A DNA stretch of 64,000 nucleotides from Anastrepha obliqua (Eukaryota > Arthropoda > Insecta > Diptera > Tephritidae). The notes beneath the pieces were generated by a model that made no database searches, was not told the DNA's origin, and was given only the letters and a program-made list of their open reading frames with translations. The stretch is from NCBI RefSeq assembly GCF_027943255.1, contig NC_072894.1:131307601-131371600 (forward strand), given 5' to 3'. Positions 46,346 through 57,725 of this stretch are shown piece by piece (position 1 is the stretch's first letter; each line of letters opens with the position of its first letter). A program made the position numbers and the translations under genes.

Positions 46346-46413
46346 TTTTTTCTATTTTAATTAGTTTATTTTTTATTTCAATTTAATTTATTTTGTTTCG
46401 CTCTATTTTAATT

Positions 46414-46500
46414 TATATATATATAATTGGCGCGTACTCCCTTTTTGGGTGTTTGGCCGAGCTCCTCCTCCTATTTGTGGTGTGCGTCTTGATGTTGTTT
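46414..46500 (-). mobile_element. SINE 3' fragment
   Basis: TATATATATAATTGGCGCGT, then GGGTGTTTGGCCGAGCTCCT and TTTGTGGTGTGCGTCTTGAT: the exact order of the SINE 3' end on the minus strand. At 46500 it breaks off inside the word ACAACATC and the TTTTA-rich DNA resumes. Confidence 0.85.
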
Positions 46501-47400
46501 TATTTTATTTTCGTTAATTTCGTTTTCATTTATTTTATTTTTTAAAGTTCAGCTTATGTTATTTCATTTAGATTTATTTTGTTTTAATTTGTCTTATTAT
46601 TTTTAAGTTCAATAATTTTTTTATTTGATTTTGCCTTTTTTAATTAATTTAATTTTATTCCGTTTTATTTTAATTTTTTTTGTTATAATTTGATTTCAAA
46701 TTTTAATATTTATTTTAAATATTTTATTTTATTCCTTATTTGATTTATTTTATTTTAATTCATTTTTTTATTGGTTTTGTTTTATTTCAGTCTAATAAAT
46801 ATTTTCTTAATATAAACTCTTTTTTTTAATCTTATCTAATTCATTTTGCTTATTTTTTCCTTTTTTTATTTGAGTATTTTAAACTTTATCTTATTTTTTC
46901 TATTTCCAATTATTTTATTTAATTTCTATTGAATTTTATATTAAATCTATTTATTTTATTTTTTAAATTTTAACTTGTTTATTCTTCATTTCATATTAAT
47001 TTGCCTTCTGACGCATTGCTTTTTGGTTAGAGTTCGCCTGATATCAATATATATATATTTCTTTGTTCTGATTTATTTTAACTTATTTTTTTTGTTATTT
47101 GATTTTGATTGTTTTTATTTAATTTTTTGCTATTTTAATTTATTTAATTGTTTTAGTTTAATTTTATTTATTTTAACTTCTCCTTTATTATTATATTGTA
47201 TATCAGTTCAGTTTATTTTACTTTATTTTATATTTATTATAGGTTTTTTTAATTTTAGTTAATTGAATTTATAAATCCAGTTTTAGGTCATTTATTTTAT
47301 TTGATGTTGTCTTATTTGATTTTATTTATTATATTTTTCATTTATTTATTTTTTATTTTATTATCATTTTTTTATTTTTTTTAGTTAATTTTATATTGTT

Positions 47401-48447
47401 TGCCGCATGTCTGCTCGCCTCTAAATAAAGGAATGTGGGTATGAAATCCCAGCTCACCTTTCTAGAACTGCTAATTAAAAAGTTTAGGAAATAAAACCCA
47501 TTTTTTTATTATTTTGAAGATAGGTTTATTTATTTATCGCGTGTAAGTATGTCATTACAAAACATAACCTTGAAAATATACTTGTAGAATTTAATAATAC
47601 AATATTTAGTTACGTTTTGAAAGTAGAATTTTGTATTGCAAGTTTTCCTAAATAAAGGTGTACAAAGTTTTAACCTACTTTTACCATAGTCATACAATTT
47701 TTCAGATTACACATACATATATATGTAGATAATAAAATATCGAATTAAAAAATGTCAGTACGTGTTTGACTGATATTTTTTTCAGTGTATTTCAAGTGTT
47801 TCAATAGTAATATTTTATGCAGACATTTTGTTGAATAGTTGCGTCATCTCAGTCTTGCCTCTACTAGCATTTCCTTTTGAAGGTTTCTAAATACAGTTAT
47901 TATAGTTTAGGTTGATTTGATCAACTATTTTTCATTCCCCTTTATAAGACTACCAAAAGACTTAATAAAATACAAATGTTGTCACAAATACACCCAAGAA
48001 AGTCCCTCCGCATAGCAGCGGATACTCCAGTGTAGTTTCAGTTAGTCATTTACTTCTTATATCTCTAAAGATGATATTTCTTGTTAAAAGGCTGTTATGT
48101 ATGGCCTAGTGTGGTGTTATCAGTCGATTTCTTTGAGTAGTTTTTATTAACAGATTCCTATCGATTTTTATGTAACTTCTTCCACTCATAAATGAAATCC
48201 ATTCTCAAGTCAATACTCTAAGTTAGATATTCTCGGACCCTCGAAATATGACAGAACGACGTTTTTCACAAATTTCTAGGTTACTCAAATTCGTTTTATA
48301 TTCTCTGGTTGGTTCTGGCTAAATTAATAATCCTTCAAGCCACCCAGCAAAAACTTGTTTACACTCTTTATGCCTCCAAGTTATTCCGCCTTATTATTTT
48401 CTTTCTATTTAATCAAAACTTTTCTTCACATCCACCTCGCTGACACT
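47401..48447. other. intergenic, downstream of the MADF gene
   Basis: GATAAATAAATAAAC-type ending at 47525-47545 (minus strand) may be another retrotransposon tail. TTTATT at about 48143 is a possible minus-strand AATAAA for the MADF transcript, about 300 bp after its stop codon. Confidence 0.4.
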
Positions 48448-48935
48448 TCAATTAGCTGCCGGTTCAGTGCCATGTACATGCAGTATCATCTCAAACGGAT
48501 CCCATTCCAAGTCCGTTTCGGTCTTCACACGTCCCCCGGCACCCATCCTTCTTCCTATACCCGCAGCACCAACGCTGCCTACTACACCACCCGCTTGATG
48601 CAGTGGTGCCATGCCCACTACACCGCCGTCCTCATAAACGCCCGACGTAGTGCCCAACATGCTCATCGGTGGCGGCATACCCAGGCGCATGTAACGCATG
48701 TGCTGTGCCGCCGCCGATTGCAATTGCTGATGTTCGCTTACGATCTCTTGTATTTGCTCACGTGTTTGTTCACGCTCGTCCACCTTCTTGATAAGTATGT
48801 CACGCATGAATTCCATGCGTTCGAAGTGTTCCCAAGTGGAGTGAAAGGATTGTTGAGTGAAGTGAGCGCGTCGTTCCTTCTGTAATTCGTCCACGTAGCG
48901 CTGTTTGATGATGGACCAGCGCGTTTGCACGAGGC
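48448..48935 (-). CDS. MADF gene, exon 3 (coding)
   Basis: Completes MADF2 (LVQTRWSIIKQRYVDELQKE, STWEHFERMEFMRDILIKKV), then a charged helix (DEREQTREQIQEIVSEHQQL), a methionine/glycine-rich stretch and RVKTETDLEWDPFEM, ending at TAA 48448-48450. Confidence 0.88.
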
Positions 48936-50707
48936 CTGTAGGTTACAAAGAGAAAGGAAGAGAGAGTGAGAGAGAGAGGAGAGAGATGGAAGAAAAAACT
49001 ATTAGTACATTTCCATTTAATCTCTTTAGCTACATCCTACAATCCAGTCTTAATCTTCTTGCTCTACTTACTTGCTGTGAGTCCCAATTGCGCCGCAACT
49101 TCTTTCCAAACTGCCGAAGTACGATTCTGCGTCTTACGCTGGCCTGGTATAGTCTCCTGCTGTCGTCCAGCCCACAAAGGCGGATGCTCTTTGATTACGT
49201 CGATGATGCGTCCACGCATGCTGTTGTTCATCGAACCTGGGCGGCCCGGTTTACGCATCGGCGTTGTTGTGGCCTCCACGGTTATGGCCGCCGGTGGCAC
49301 GAGCCCAGTGAAGCCAATAAAAGGGCTCGTCTCAACGCTTACCTCCGTTTGGGGTGTTAGTGGTGTCGACGTAAGCAATGGTTGTGGTAAACCACTTGGA
49401 CTCAGTTGGTCATGCAATTGAGGTTGTGTTTGATTATGTGCCGCTAATAAGGGACTCTGCACTAGCTGTTGTTGCAATTGATGTTCTTGCTGTTGTTGTG
49501 TTTGAGGCTGTGTTTGTGATTGTGGCGGCAACCATGTGAAACTACCACTTGGACGCCCGCGTCCCTGCGTTTGCGGTGCTGTTGGTGTTGGCGGTGGTGT
49601 GGGCAATGAAACTGATGTTGGTGACTGCAAATGCTGTTGACTGCCATCGTTGCCACCGGCTGCACCCACTATCTTCGCCACGGTGATGTTGTACATGAAA
49701 GACATCGGTTCGAAATGCTCCCACTTCGTGGTGAAACGTTCCTTATGGAGGATCTGGCGATGCACGAGATTGTGGTAGTGGTACTTCATTTGACTCCATA
49801 TCGACTGCAGTTTGACTATGGGTGAGGGGAAGAAAGATTTATGTTACAGTAGCTTTAGAAAGAATACCCAAAGGCTTCTTTTAAATCTTGAATAACCCAA
49901 CCAAAACAAAAATATATAAATTGATTTTCAAGCAGAATAGAGATTACGTTGAAGCAAATCGGGTTCGTAGATGCGGTTATCAGTCACAAGCTGGTTTTAG
50001 AGCGAAAGGGTGTACGGAAGAAATTGATAAAATGAGTGTTTACGTCACAAAAGATAGCCTCGGGATATTAGATATCAGTGTTCAGCAGATGGTGATATAA
50101 TTCCACCCCATGATCTGCCGTATAGCTCACCTACTGCAGCAGCGACTCGAAGTTGCGTTACGTCCCACTACATGGAATGTCTTTGAGGAGTCTCTAGCTA
50201 AATACCCAACAGTTCAAGAAAACAAACTAATATTCGACTTTGTAAGCCGAGAAAGCTACCGCGTATGTCCACCTTCCGCTCGTAGCTAGGGGAATTTTGA
50301 ACTAGTACTAAAAACCTTCCAGAAAAAAGTAATTTATCTGGTCTACCTAAGGCACAGAGAAATGGTGGCACTCAAAAGCGAGATTTTGGAAAGAAAGTGT
50401 AAGATTTTTTACTGAGTGGTAGTTGCAACTCATCTACATTTCAGCAACTAAATCTGTACCCTACTTTCCCAGTCTGAAAGTTTTTTAGGATCGCACTGTA
50501 AACAAATGATAAATGTAAAGAAGTATTCGTTTTCTCTTTCTTACCTGTTGGCACGTGGCCGCCAAACTGTTCAGCTATCTCGTTCCACATGGGCGCTGTG
50601 ACGCTGCGACACATGTGCAGTTTGTTGTTTGAATCCCATATCTCCGGATACTTTTTGATAGCTTTCAGCAACTGGGCGCGATTTACAAATGGATCTTCTT
50701 TTGGCAT
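48448..50707 (-). CDS. two-MADF-domain DNA-binding protein, three exons
   Basis: join(48448-48935, 49072-49815, 50545-50707) on the minus strand gives 464 codons. Splice sites: donor CAACAG|GTAAGA and acceptor CCCATAG|TCAAAC for intron 1 (729 bp); donor AGCAA|GTAAGT and acceptor CCTACAG|GCCTCG for intron 2 (136 bp). Both are phase 1 and join within MADF domains. MADF1 spans residues ~12-98 (LLKAIKKYPEIWD, APMWNEIAEQFGG, LQSIWSQMKYHYHNLV, TTKWEHFEPMSFM). MADF2 spans ~254-350 (GRIIDVIKEHPPLW, SAVWKEVAAQLG, RWSIIKQRYVDEL, STWEHFERMEFM). Between them is a Q/P/T-rich linker with GRGRPSG and RKPGRPG, AT-hook-like. The end has VKTE (~439-442), a SUMO consensus. MADF proteins are Myb/SANT-type nuclear DNA-binding regulators. 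No clear BESS domain. The Drosophila ortholog is not identified here. Confidence 0.88.
48936..49071 (-). other. MADF gene intron 2
   Basis: 136 bp from GTAAGT to CCTACAG. Carries a purine-only run (GAGAGTGAGAGAGAGAGGAG on the plus strand, 48960-48984). Confidence 0.75.
49072..49815 (-). CDS. MADF gene, exon 2 (coding)
   Basis: Runs from the split valine and KLQSIWSQMKYHYHN through the polyglutamine/proline linker to VWKEVAAQLGLTA. Contains the end of MADF1, the whole linker with two GRP motifs, and the first half of MADF2. A CAGTCGA/AGCTGTTG-rich CAG-type stretch encodes QTQQQQEHQLQQQ around residues 160-172. Confidence 0.88.
49816..50544 (-). other. MADF gene intron 1
   Basis: 729 bp bounded by GTAAGA and CCCATAG. 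No repeat recognised inside. The plus-strand ORF 49888-50100 within it has no domain. Confidence 0.7.
50545..50707 (-). CDS. MADF gene, exon 1 (coding)
   Basis: MPKEDPFVNRAQLLKAIKKY to GGHVPT, 54 codons plus one base. The start is chosen because it is the only in-frame ATG upstream of the first MADF helix and lies in AATGCCAAAA context on the coding strand. Ends at a consensus GTAAGA donor. Confidence 0.88.
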
Positions 50708-50829
50708 TGTGGCGGTAGGCTGACTTTAACGGCAATTCTGGCTGAGTTGAAAGCAAAGCTGAAGACAACAGTAAAGAGGGCGTTGAATGAACGAGCGCGC
50801 ACGCGTATTGTTTTGCTAGTGTGTATGTT

Positions 50830-50837
50830 TATCGATA
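50830..50837. promoter_or_regulatory. DRE motif upstream of MADF gene
   Basis: TATCGATA, the palindromic DNA-replication-related element bound by DREF/BEAF-32 in flies, about 122 bp before the MADF ATG. Frequent in promoters of constitutively expressed dipteran genes; it may serve either direction. Confidence 0.55.
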
Positions 50838-51640
50838 AAGAGGTATGAAGTCAATGCAATAACCGATAATCACAAAAAAAAAACATGGGGAAGACCGACA
50901 AACACAAGCCAAAAAATAAACAAATAAATATGGCAAGACTTGAAGCGGAAGTACAAGAAAAATCACTGAACCCGGAACTAATTTTGCAATAATTTGTTTA
51001 TTATCGAAATCCTTGTTAATTATACGCGCCGTATGACCGACGCCGTAACGCGTCCTTTGACATCAATTATCGGCGAATAACTGAATGCAGAGAGCGCGCG
51101 AGAATATAGTACGAATATGAATGCGAAAAGGCACACTGCGATTGGGGAAAATAGAGAACACCGACAACAGACATCGTACAAAAGCGTCTCAAATGCAATA
51201 ACAACAACAATAGCCAAAGCATTTTGAGCAGAAGCAAAAACACAGCAAAGCATGTGAGCAAAAATTGAAAAATGAAATAAGAAGACAAAAAAACATGCAA
51301 AAAAAGAAAAAAAATAGCAAACCAAACCATAGCAAAGTGAAGCAATTCACAATCCAAACGTCGACATCAGCAGAAGTGCTGGCAAGGGGAGCATAAGAGT
51401 GGGATGTTGGGGAGGGGAAGAAAAGAGGCAGCCAAATCAAAGCGCCAAACAACGCGTAGCAGTACCAGAAACAAAAGGCAGTTAAATGCATAGTTGGGGA
51501 AGAGACAGTGGCAACAGAGGCACAGTAAATTCCAATAGCAGCAACGACGGCGAACGCGGTTAGGTACAGTAGGCCAAACAGCAATTAATCACCGTCACAT
51601 TGATTAGATGAAGCGATAGGCAAGCGTGTGATACCGAATA
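50838..51640. other. intergenic, purine-skewed
   Basis: A/G-rich on the plus strand, so the minus strand shows long overlapping hydrophobic ORFs that are compositional artefacts. No gene recognised. Confidence 0.45.
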
Positions 51641-52200
51641 GACGGAATGAAATGGAAGGAAATTCAATGGAATAGATTCTGATGCGATAGAAACGAAATG
51701 GAATGATTGGGAAAGAAGGCAGTGGAAATTAAATAGAATAAACAGGAATGGAATGAAATAAAATGGAATGAAATGGAACGAAAAGAAATGGAATGAAATA
51801 AAATGAAGTGAAGTGAAAGGAAACTAAAAGGAATAAATGGTAGTGGAATGAAATAAAATGAAATGGAATGAAAGGAAATGGAATAAATCAAATGTAGTAA
51901 AATAAAATAAAGTGAAACAAGACGGAATAATATACATAGAGTGAACTGAAGGAATCGGTTTGGAATGAAAGAAATTTGAAGAAATTATGGAAAGGTAATG
52001 AAATTCAGGCAGTTTGAAATAAATTTAAATAAAATCAAACGAAGCAGGATAAAATTAAGTGAATCGAATTATATTGAAATGAAATAAAATGATTAAAATG
52101 AGTTTAAATAATATGAAATAAAACATAAAGAAGTCTAATGGGAAGAAATTAATCAAAATTAATTTGACACGAAGTGAGATACATAAAATTAAATGAGACT
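51641..52200 (+). repeat. degenerate GAAAT/GGAAT pentamer block
   Basis: Words GAAATGGAATGAAATAAAAT and GGAATGAAATGGAACGAAAA recur with a five-base rhythm; order decays toward 52200. On the minus strand this is ATTTC/ATTCC. Confidence 0.85.
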
Positions 52201-52387
52201 AAAAAGTTTATAAAAACAAGCAGGAATTGCACTGCTTTCTTCTAACAAAAGTCGGCTATGGAATTTCAACACATAAATTCAATAGAATATTTTAGAAAGA
52301 ATTTTTTGTTTGTGGCATGAAATTTCCTAGGGGAAGTTTTGCTTGTAAGCGGAACGTGTCAGAAACTATACCTTCGGGTCGTTTTAG

Positions 52388-52443
52388 CCAACGCACTCCC
52401 GAATGGTAGTCACGCACTAACTCATTCGACTAAGGCGGCCGCT
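52388..52443 (-). mobile_element. SINE head fragment
   Basis: On the minus strand it reads GGCCGCCTTAGTCGAATGAG then TTAGTGCGTGACTACCATTC, matching the SINE 5' end including the A box (TAGTCGAATGA). The body is missing. Confidence 0.75.
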
Positions 52444-55400
52444 CCATGAATGAATAAATGTGAAAATGTGGTTGATATAGTATCAGATACGGAGGAATAA
52501 AAAGAAATGGAATTATTGAATTAAGCAAAGTGAAGATAAGTAAAATGTATTTCTTACTTGAATGAGTAATATTAGGTACTAAAATACACCTGGTTCACCT
52601 GTAATCATTTTATAACATCACATCACTACCCAAGCATCTAAGTTTTATCAGCAGTTAGAAACTATAATTTAAGTTTGTCTATGAAATCCACTGTGCGCTG
52701 CGTACTAACACACCAACACCGGCAGCCGACTACGAGTAACGACCACGAATGTAACGAACGAAGCGCACATTGAGATAGAGAAGATATAGCGATACTAAGG
52801 GAGACATACGACCAAACCAGAGACCAGAGTCGCCCAGAGTATAAGCGCATATGCAAAAACAACGTAATACCAAATCTACAAATGAAGAGAACAATCGGAC
52901 AGGCAACAAACTGGCAAAACTAACAAAATAGCACAACGCAACCACAGCAACAGCAACAGCAGCAATAACCAAACCTACAACGAGCAGATACAGCAGCTCC
53001 AGATCCCAACAAAGATGCAACAGTCAATGCACGGTTGGTGGGCGGGTGAGGGCGACGAGACTCTAGCTTGGACGAATGCATTATAACCAAAAAAAAATAA
53101 TAGAAACGAAATGAAATGAAGAAAGAAACAATACACTGATAGAGTAAAAACGCATACACCGATAGGAAGTAGCGCTGCGCCGCGAAAATAGCCAAAGAAG
53201 CGACAACAAATGGTTGGTGCACGACCGATGCGGCAGCCGGCTAAGTAGTCCTCCAAGTACATGGCCAGCCGGCTTAACCATCAAGCCACACAACTGACTG
53301 GCGATGTGAACAAGCGACGAACTGATACAACTGACAGAGCAACAACAGCAAAGACGACACTAAATACGTACAAACCAACAAATAAGATTACAGAACCAAG
53401 AAAATAAATAAAAGCCAACATAAACATTAAACTAAAAATAGAACAAGAAACTTTGCGAAAACATAAAATGATGGCAAAAAAAAAGGAAAACAAAAAAGAA
53501 TTTCGCGACCGGTAATTTGCGCTGAAACGAGCTGAGAAGAGCGGGCGAAAGCAAATAACGTGAGAGCAGAGAATATGCAAGCGAAAAATGGAACAAAATA
53601 AAAAGAAATAATTAATACTTACAGGGAAGCTGAAGCAAAATTGAAAAATAAAAATAATATAAATAAAAAAGGCAAAACGCATAGTGGTAAAGATAATATA
53701 ACAGAGAGAAAGGCAAAGCATTGGATTGGAGCAAAAGGTATAGGGAAATGAGAGAAGCGAAAGATTGGATGGCAGCGGCGACCGGCAACGTTGAAAAATG
53801 AGCACTGAATGCTGTTTGCTGGACACAACAACCGGTATTGGGATAGTGTGGAGAGGGAGGCAAAGTGAGGGCGCCAAATCCTCAACAGATATGCATAGAA
53901 GTGCACTAAATGGAAGCAACTAATGCGTAGCGAAGACCCAGTGAGCAATAGACCAACTGCAGATGGAGCAAGGAACGCTGGGAATACTTAATAATAACTG
54001 AGTTTAGTGAGATAGCACAGATGGTGGCATGCACCTAATTAGCAACGCGATATTTTGACTACTTTTCTTTAGGTTTTTTATTTTCTGTAATTTTTTCTAA
54101 AAATATTGTTCATTTCATAGCAAATGCCATATAAAACATGGTCTCAAGCTTTGTTCACGATTTATAAAAATTCCACATATTTTCATCAATACTTCAAACT
54201 TTTCAGAATCTTGTTTTGATTCTTATGTGCAGTTGTATGGCCCCTTAAGTTCTAGTTTAAAAAGTGCTAGTTAGTCTTGTCAAGGAGAGTTTTGATGTCT
54301 GAAGTATAGAAAAATCGTGTCCTTAATTTTGGATAAATTTTTCCTTTCCCTTGACGTTGTTAAGCATTTTCTCTACCAGCGCCAACCCAATGGTCTGTTG
54401 GGCTATCAGTTCGGCATAGCAAACACCTAGGCTCGCAGCCAAAGAGTTTTTGCTAATCCAAGCACAATGCCATAGCAGATACTAAATAACCCAAAGCAAG
54501 AAAGATGGGAGGTCAGGTTGGTTGAGTGTTGATAGACAGACATTACGGACTGGTGGCTGGTTCCTGTGGCTGGTGGGGAGAAGTTCATAGCTGCAGCGAA
54601 ATGGAGCCATGGAGAGCGTCAATGTGGAAAATGCAAATGCAGAGCGAAAAACGAAATGGGCCGAGCGCAAAACAGAAATGCAGCAACTGAGAAAAGCGAA
54701 AAAGCGCACAAGCAAAAGAGAGAATAGAGAGAGAGAGAAAGAAACAAGCAGTGAAATGGCAATGTAATAAACTTACACAGTTGAAGGTGTATGGAGATAG
54801 GCCGATGGCGGAGGTGGCAACGGATGAAGTGAAAAGAAAAGATTTTGCGTTCCTCTACAAGGCACGTACGCTGTTGCAGATTAATACATAACTGCCTGTT
54901 TGTGCGTGTGTGCGTGTGTGCTTGTCGGGGTGCTTGTTTGCTTGCGTATAGATTTGTTTAGGCAGCTGACAACCGGCCGGTTTCTGCAACTGATTGCTGC
55001 AGCTACGAATGAGGCTACATAAGGAAACCAATTAAAGAAAAGCAGCGCAATGGAGTAAATGTACTTTTTGACTGCACCTACATGCAATGCACCCTGTGCC
55101 CACCATCCCTCCAGAGCTCGTATCTACACATTTATTTGCATAGAAACGTGTACGAGTGTATACATACATACACCTATACATACATACATACATACAAACA
55201 ATTGTGTTCTAGTGCAGCATAGTCAAATGTCGCTGTTACCAACTGCTTGCAACTAAATGTTGCAAAGCACAGAACAGCACAAAACCCAAATTGACGATTT
55301 GCGATTAGAGAAATGCTGGTAGCGCCGCACGAATGGAAGAGTGGGAGAGCGGGTGAAAAACTAGTTAGTGGGAGTGGGCTGCGCTTGGCTGTGGCACAGG

Positions 55401-56259
55401 CAGCAGAGACAATGTGCAACAGTCGAACCGGTTGGCAACACAATGGTGCAATACAAACAATTAGCTGCAGTGGTAAGAAAAAATATAAAAAAATAGAGAA
55501 CTAAAAATTTAGCAAAAATTGATGTGAAAGCAGAAGTTTCTACTGCTCACTGGTCAGTACTTTCCTGACTTATGGGGTGAGGGTGTTGGGGTAGCACAAG
55601 TCTTCATTGCTCCCTGGGATTTTGTCGCATCTTGTAGATACAAAGAGTAAACGAATTAGAGTCATGAGGTAAAGGCAAGAAGTGGTTGTATTTTTTGCTT
55701 TTTTACTATTTAATGAATTTATTGAGTAAAGAGGGGAATAAAATTTAAAAAAAAAATTGGTAAAAATAGAGAATCTAAATATATTCAAGATAGAGAAATG
55801 TTTCACCGGAATAATTACTGAGGCCGAATTGATATTTAAACATTTTTTTTATTAAGAAATAAGACTTATGAGACTTTATAAGAATTTTTTTTAAGTATTT
55901 TATTTAGTATAAGTTGCTGTAATGCATGTTGTATTCATTTTCAAGCCAACTTTCAGCTCTCGCCGAATAATTTCCTTCAAAGTTTTACGTTATTATTTTG
56001 GGAAATTAAAAAAATTAAATCAATAACATTTCTGATATTACTTCAAGTTTTCCGGTGGGCCAAACTATCACCGGTTCGCTATTATTTAATAAAAAAAAAT
56101 GATTTTAGAAATTTAGAAAAAAACTGTTTGATAGATTTCTTTTGTTTGCTTTAGTGAATTTTTGATTACTTTTCTGGGAAATTTTTTAAATTTTGTAATT
56201 TTTTTTAATTTAACCTATTTGGTAAATAAGAAAAAAAAGTTCCTTATACAATACAAAAT
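52444..56259. other. intergenic, strongly purine-biased on the plus strand
   Basis: Most of 52.7-55.5 kb is poor in T on the plus strand, with AAC/ACA and GAGA tracts (54718-54740) and TGTGCG tracts at 54901-54925. The long minus-strand ORFs read as F/S/C/L-rich low-complexity sequence and are not believed to be genes. ACATACATACATACATAC lies at 55177-55195. Confidence 0.45.
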
Positions 56260-56383
56260 TATCTGCCGCTTGGAGTCGGCTTAAAACTGTAGGTCCTTCC
56301 ATTTGTGGAACAAAAGCAAAACGCACACCGCAAATAGCAGGAGGGACGCGGCCAAACACCTAACAGAAGTGTATACGCTAAAA
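56260..56383 (+). mobile_element. SINE 3' fragment
   Basis: ATCTGCCGCTTGGAGTCGGC, TTAAAACTGTAGGTCCTTCC, CATTTGTGGAAC, AAATAGCAGGAGGGACGCGG and CCAAACACC follow the SINE order, ending GTGTATACGCT. Confidence 0.85.
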
Positions 56384-56397
56384 AAATTGTGAACATT

Positions 56398-56690
56398 TTT
56401 TGGTTTCAGTTTTTGTTTGCAATTCCAGGCCGTTTCACATTTAGTTGGTTTTTAAATTTTTCGAAAAATTTTATTTTAGTTTAGAGAAATTCTATAAACA
56501 CGCAAAGTTTTGTAAATTATGGAATATTTTGAATTTTGAAAATTGATTAGTTTCATGTTTTTGTTTTTGCAATTCCAGGCCGTTTCACATTTAGTTGATT
56601 TCTAGAATTTTTCGCAATTTTTTTTAGTTTAGGGAAATTTCGTAAGTGTCAAAGTTTTGGTAAATTTTGGATTATTATTAAAATATCGAG
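56398..56690 (+). repeat. two-unit tandem duplication, ~148 bp
   Basis: GCAATTCCAGGCCGTTTCAC followed by ATTTAGTTG occurs at about 56419 and again at about 56569. Flanking TTTTAGTTTAG(A/G)G and GTTTTG(G)TAAATT(A/T)TGGA also match, so the whole unit was duplicated. Confidence 0.85.
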
Positions 56691-57249
56691 TCCTGATCGC
56701 CAAAAAGTCAAAAACGGCAATATGTTCGATTTTCTGTTTTTAACAGAAACTCATAACTGACCACCATACGCAGAATCTATTAAGAGGTGAAAGCCTTATG
56801 CAGTACCGTTACAAAGTTATGGTGACAATTGTAATAAAAAAAATTGAAATTTTTATTTCTACTGAAAAATGTATTCTCTTTCAAGGTTAGGGGTCGATAT
56901 TAAATATTTTATAAATTTTGGGGAATATCACAGAAATAAAGAGCTAAAGACCGTAAAATAATTTTAAAACATTTGCGCAAAATAAAAAAAAATAAATAAA
57001 AACGCATTCCACTTCCCCAAACTAATATTTTAAATTTTTGGATTTTTTTTATTGGAAATTTTTTTAATTTTCAAAAATTAAGTTCAGCTTCGCCAATTTA
57101 TGGAAATTTCCAGTAAGTTAATACGAAAAGCGTATATGAAAATCTTATTTAAATACGAACATATTATCAAAATTATTTAGAGCCAAAAAAAAAACGCAGC
57201 CTAGAGGGCCGTCTTTCAAGTTTCTATAATATCAAAATCGATCGACCTA

Positions 57250-57725
57250 AAATTATTATAATATCTTCTAACTGTCATATAACGGGATCCCGATTTTATT
57301 TTGGTGCTTAAATTTTCGTCATAAATTTTAGTATTTTGTTCTAAAAATTTTTTTTAGGTGTTGAATTAGCTCCCTTTAACTTTCATAAAGCGGGATCCTG
57401 ATATTTTTAAAAGCTTTCAATTTTTGGGATGAGTCTATCCCTAGGATTTTCTGCTAAAATATTAAAGCAAGTTTAAAAACATTATCCCAAACTCTCAATA
57501 AATGGGATTTCGATAGTTTTTAGTTGTGTCAATTTCATGAGTTTTAATTTTTTTTTTAATTTTATGCAGGCGTAAAATATGTATCCTTCAGATTTCATAA
57601 AACGGGATCCCGAAATTTTCAAATTTTTCATTTTCGGAATCAGCCTATTCTTAATATTTTCTCCTGAAAAATTTAGCAAGTAAAAAAAAGTATCCTATAA
57701 ATTAATCCTCTCCGATAGTTTTTAA
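57250..57725 (+). repeat. degenerate tandem family, ~105-bp unit / ~210-bp dimer
   Basis: Motif CATAAARCGGGATCCYGA recurs near 57282, 57386 and 57596, with weaker versions at 57496 (AATAAATGGGATTTCGATAG) and 57696. Units at 57386 and 57596 are more alike to each other (CCTATTCTTA/CCCTAGGATTTTCT, ATTTAGCAAG) than to the units between them, giving an A-B-A'-B' pattern. Confidence 0.75.

Larger units (their letters stand above)
45014..47400. repeat. TTTTA-rich degenerate pentamer block
   Basis: About 2.4 kb dominated by TTTTA/TTTTAATTTA words on the plus strand, interrupted by a LINE (45277-46345) and by a SINE fragment (46414-46500). Decay is heavy and no phase is kept for long. The boundary with SINE sequence at both 45013 and 46500 falls inside A-rich parts of the SINE. 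Confidence 0.8.

Noticed and set aside
46975..47262. 95-codon ORF rich in F, I and L
   Set aside because: Lies in the TTTTA-rich block; composition alone explains it.
48355..49421. Plus-strand ORFs of 176 and 151 codons
   Set aside because: Antisense to MADF exons 2 and 3, which have clear domains and splice sites.
51020..53919. Many overlapping minus-strand ORFs rich in F, C, S and L, some like membrane proteins
   Set aside because: They arise from purine-rich plus-strand composition (few stop codons in the complementary pyrimidine-rich strand), overlap one another in several frames and contain no family motif.
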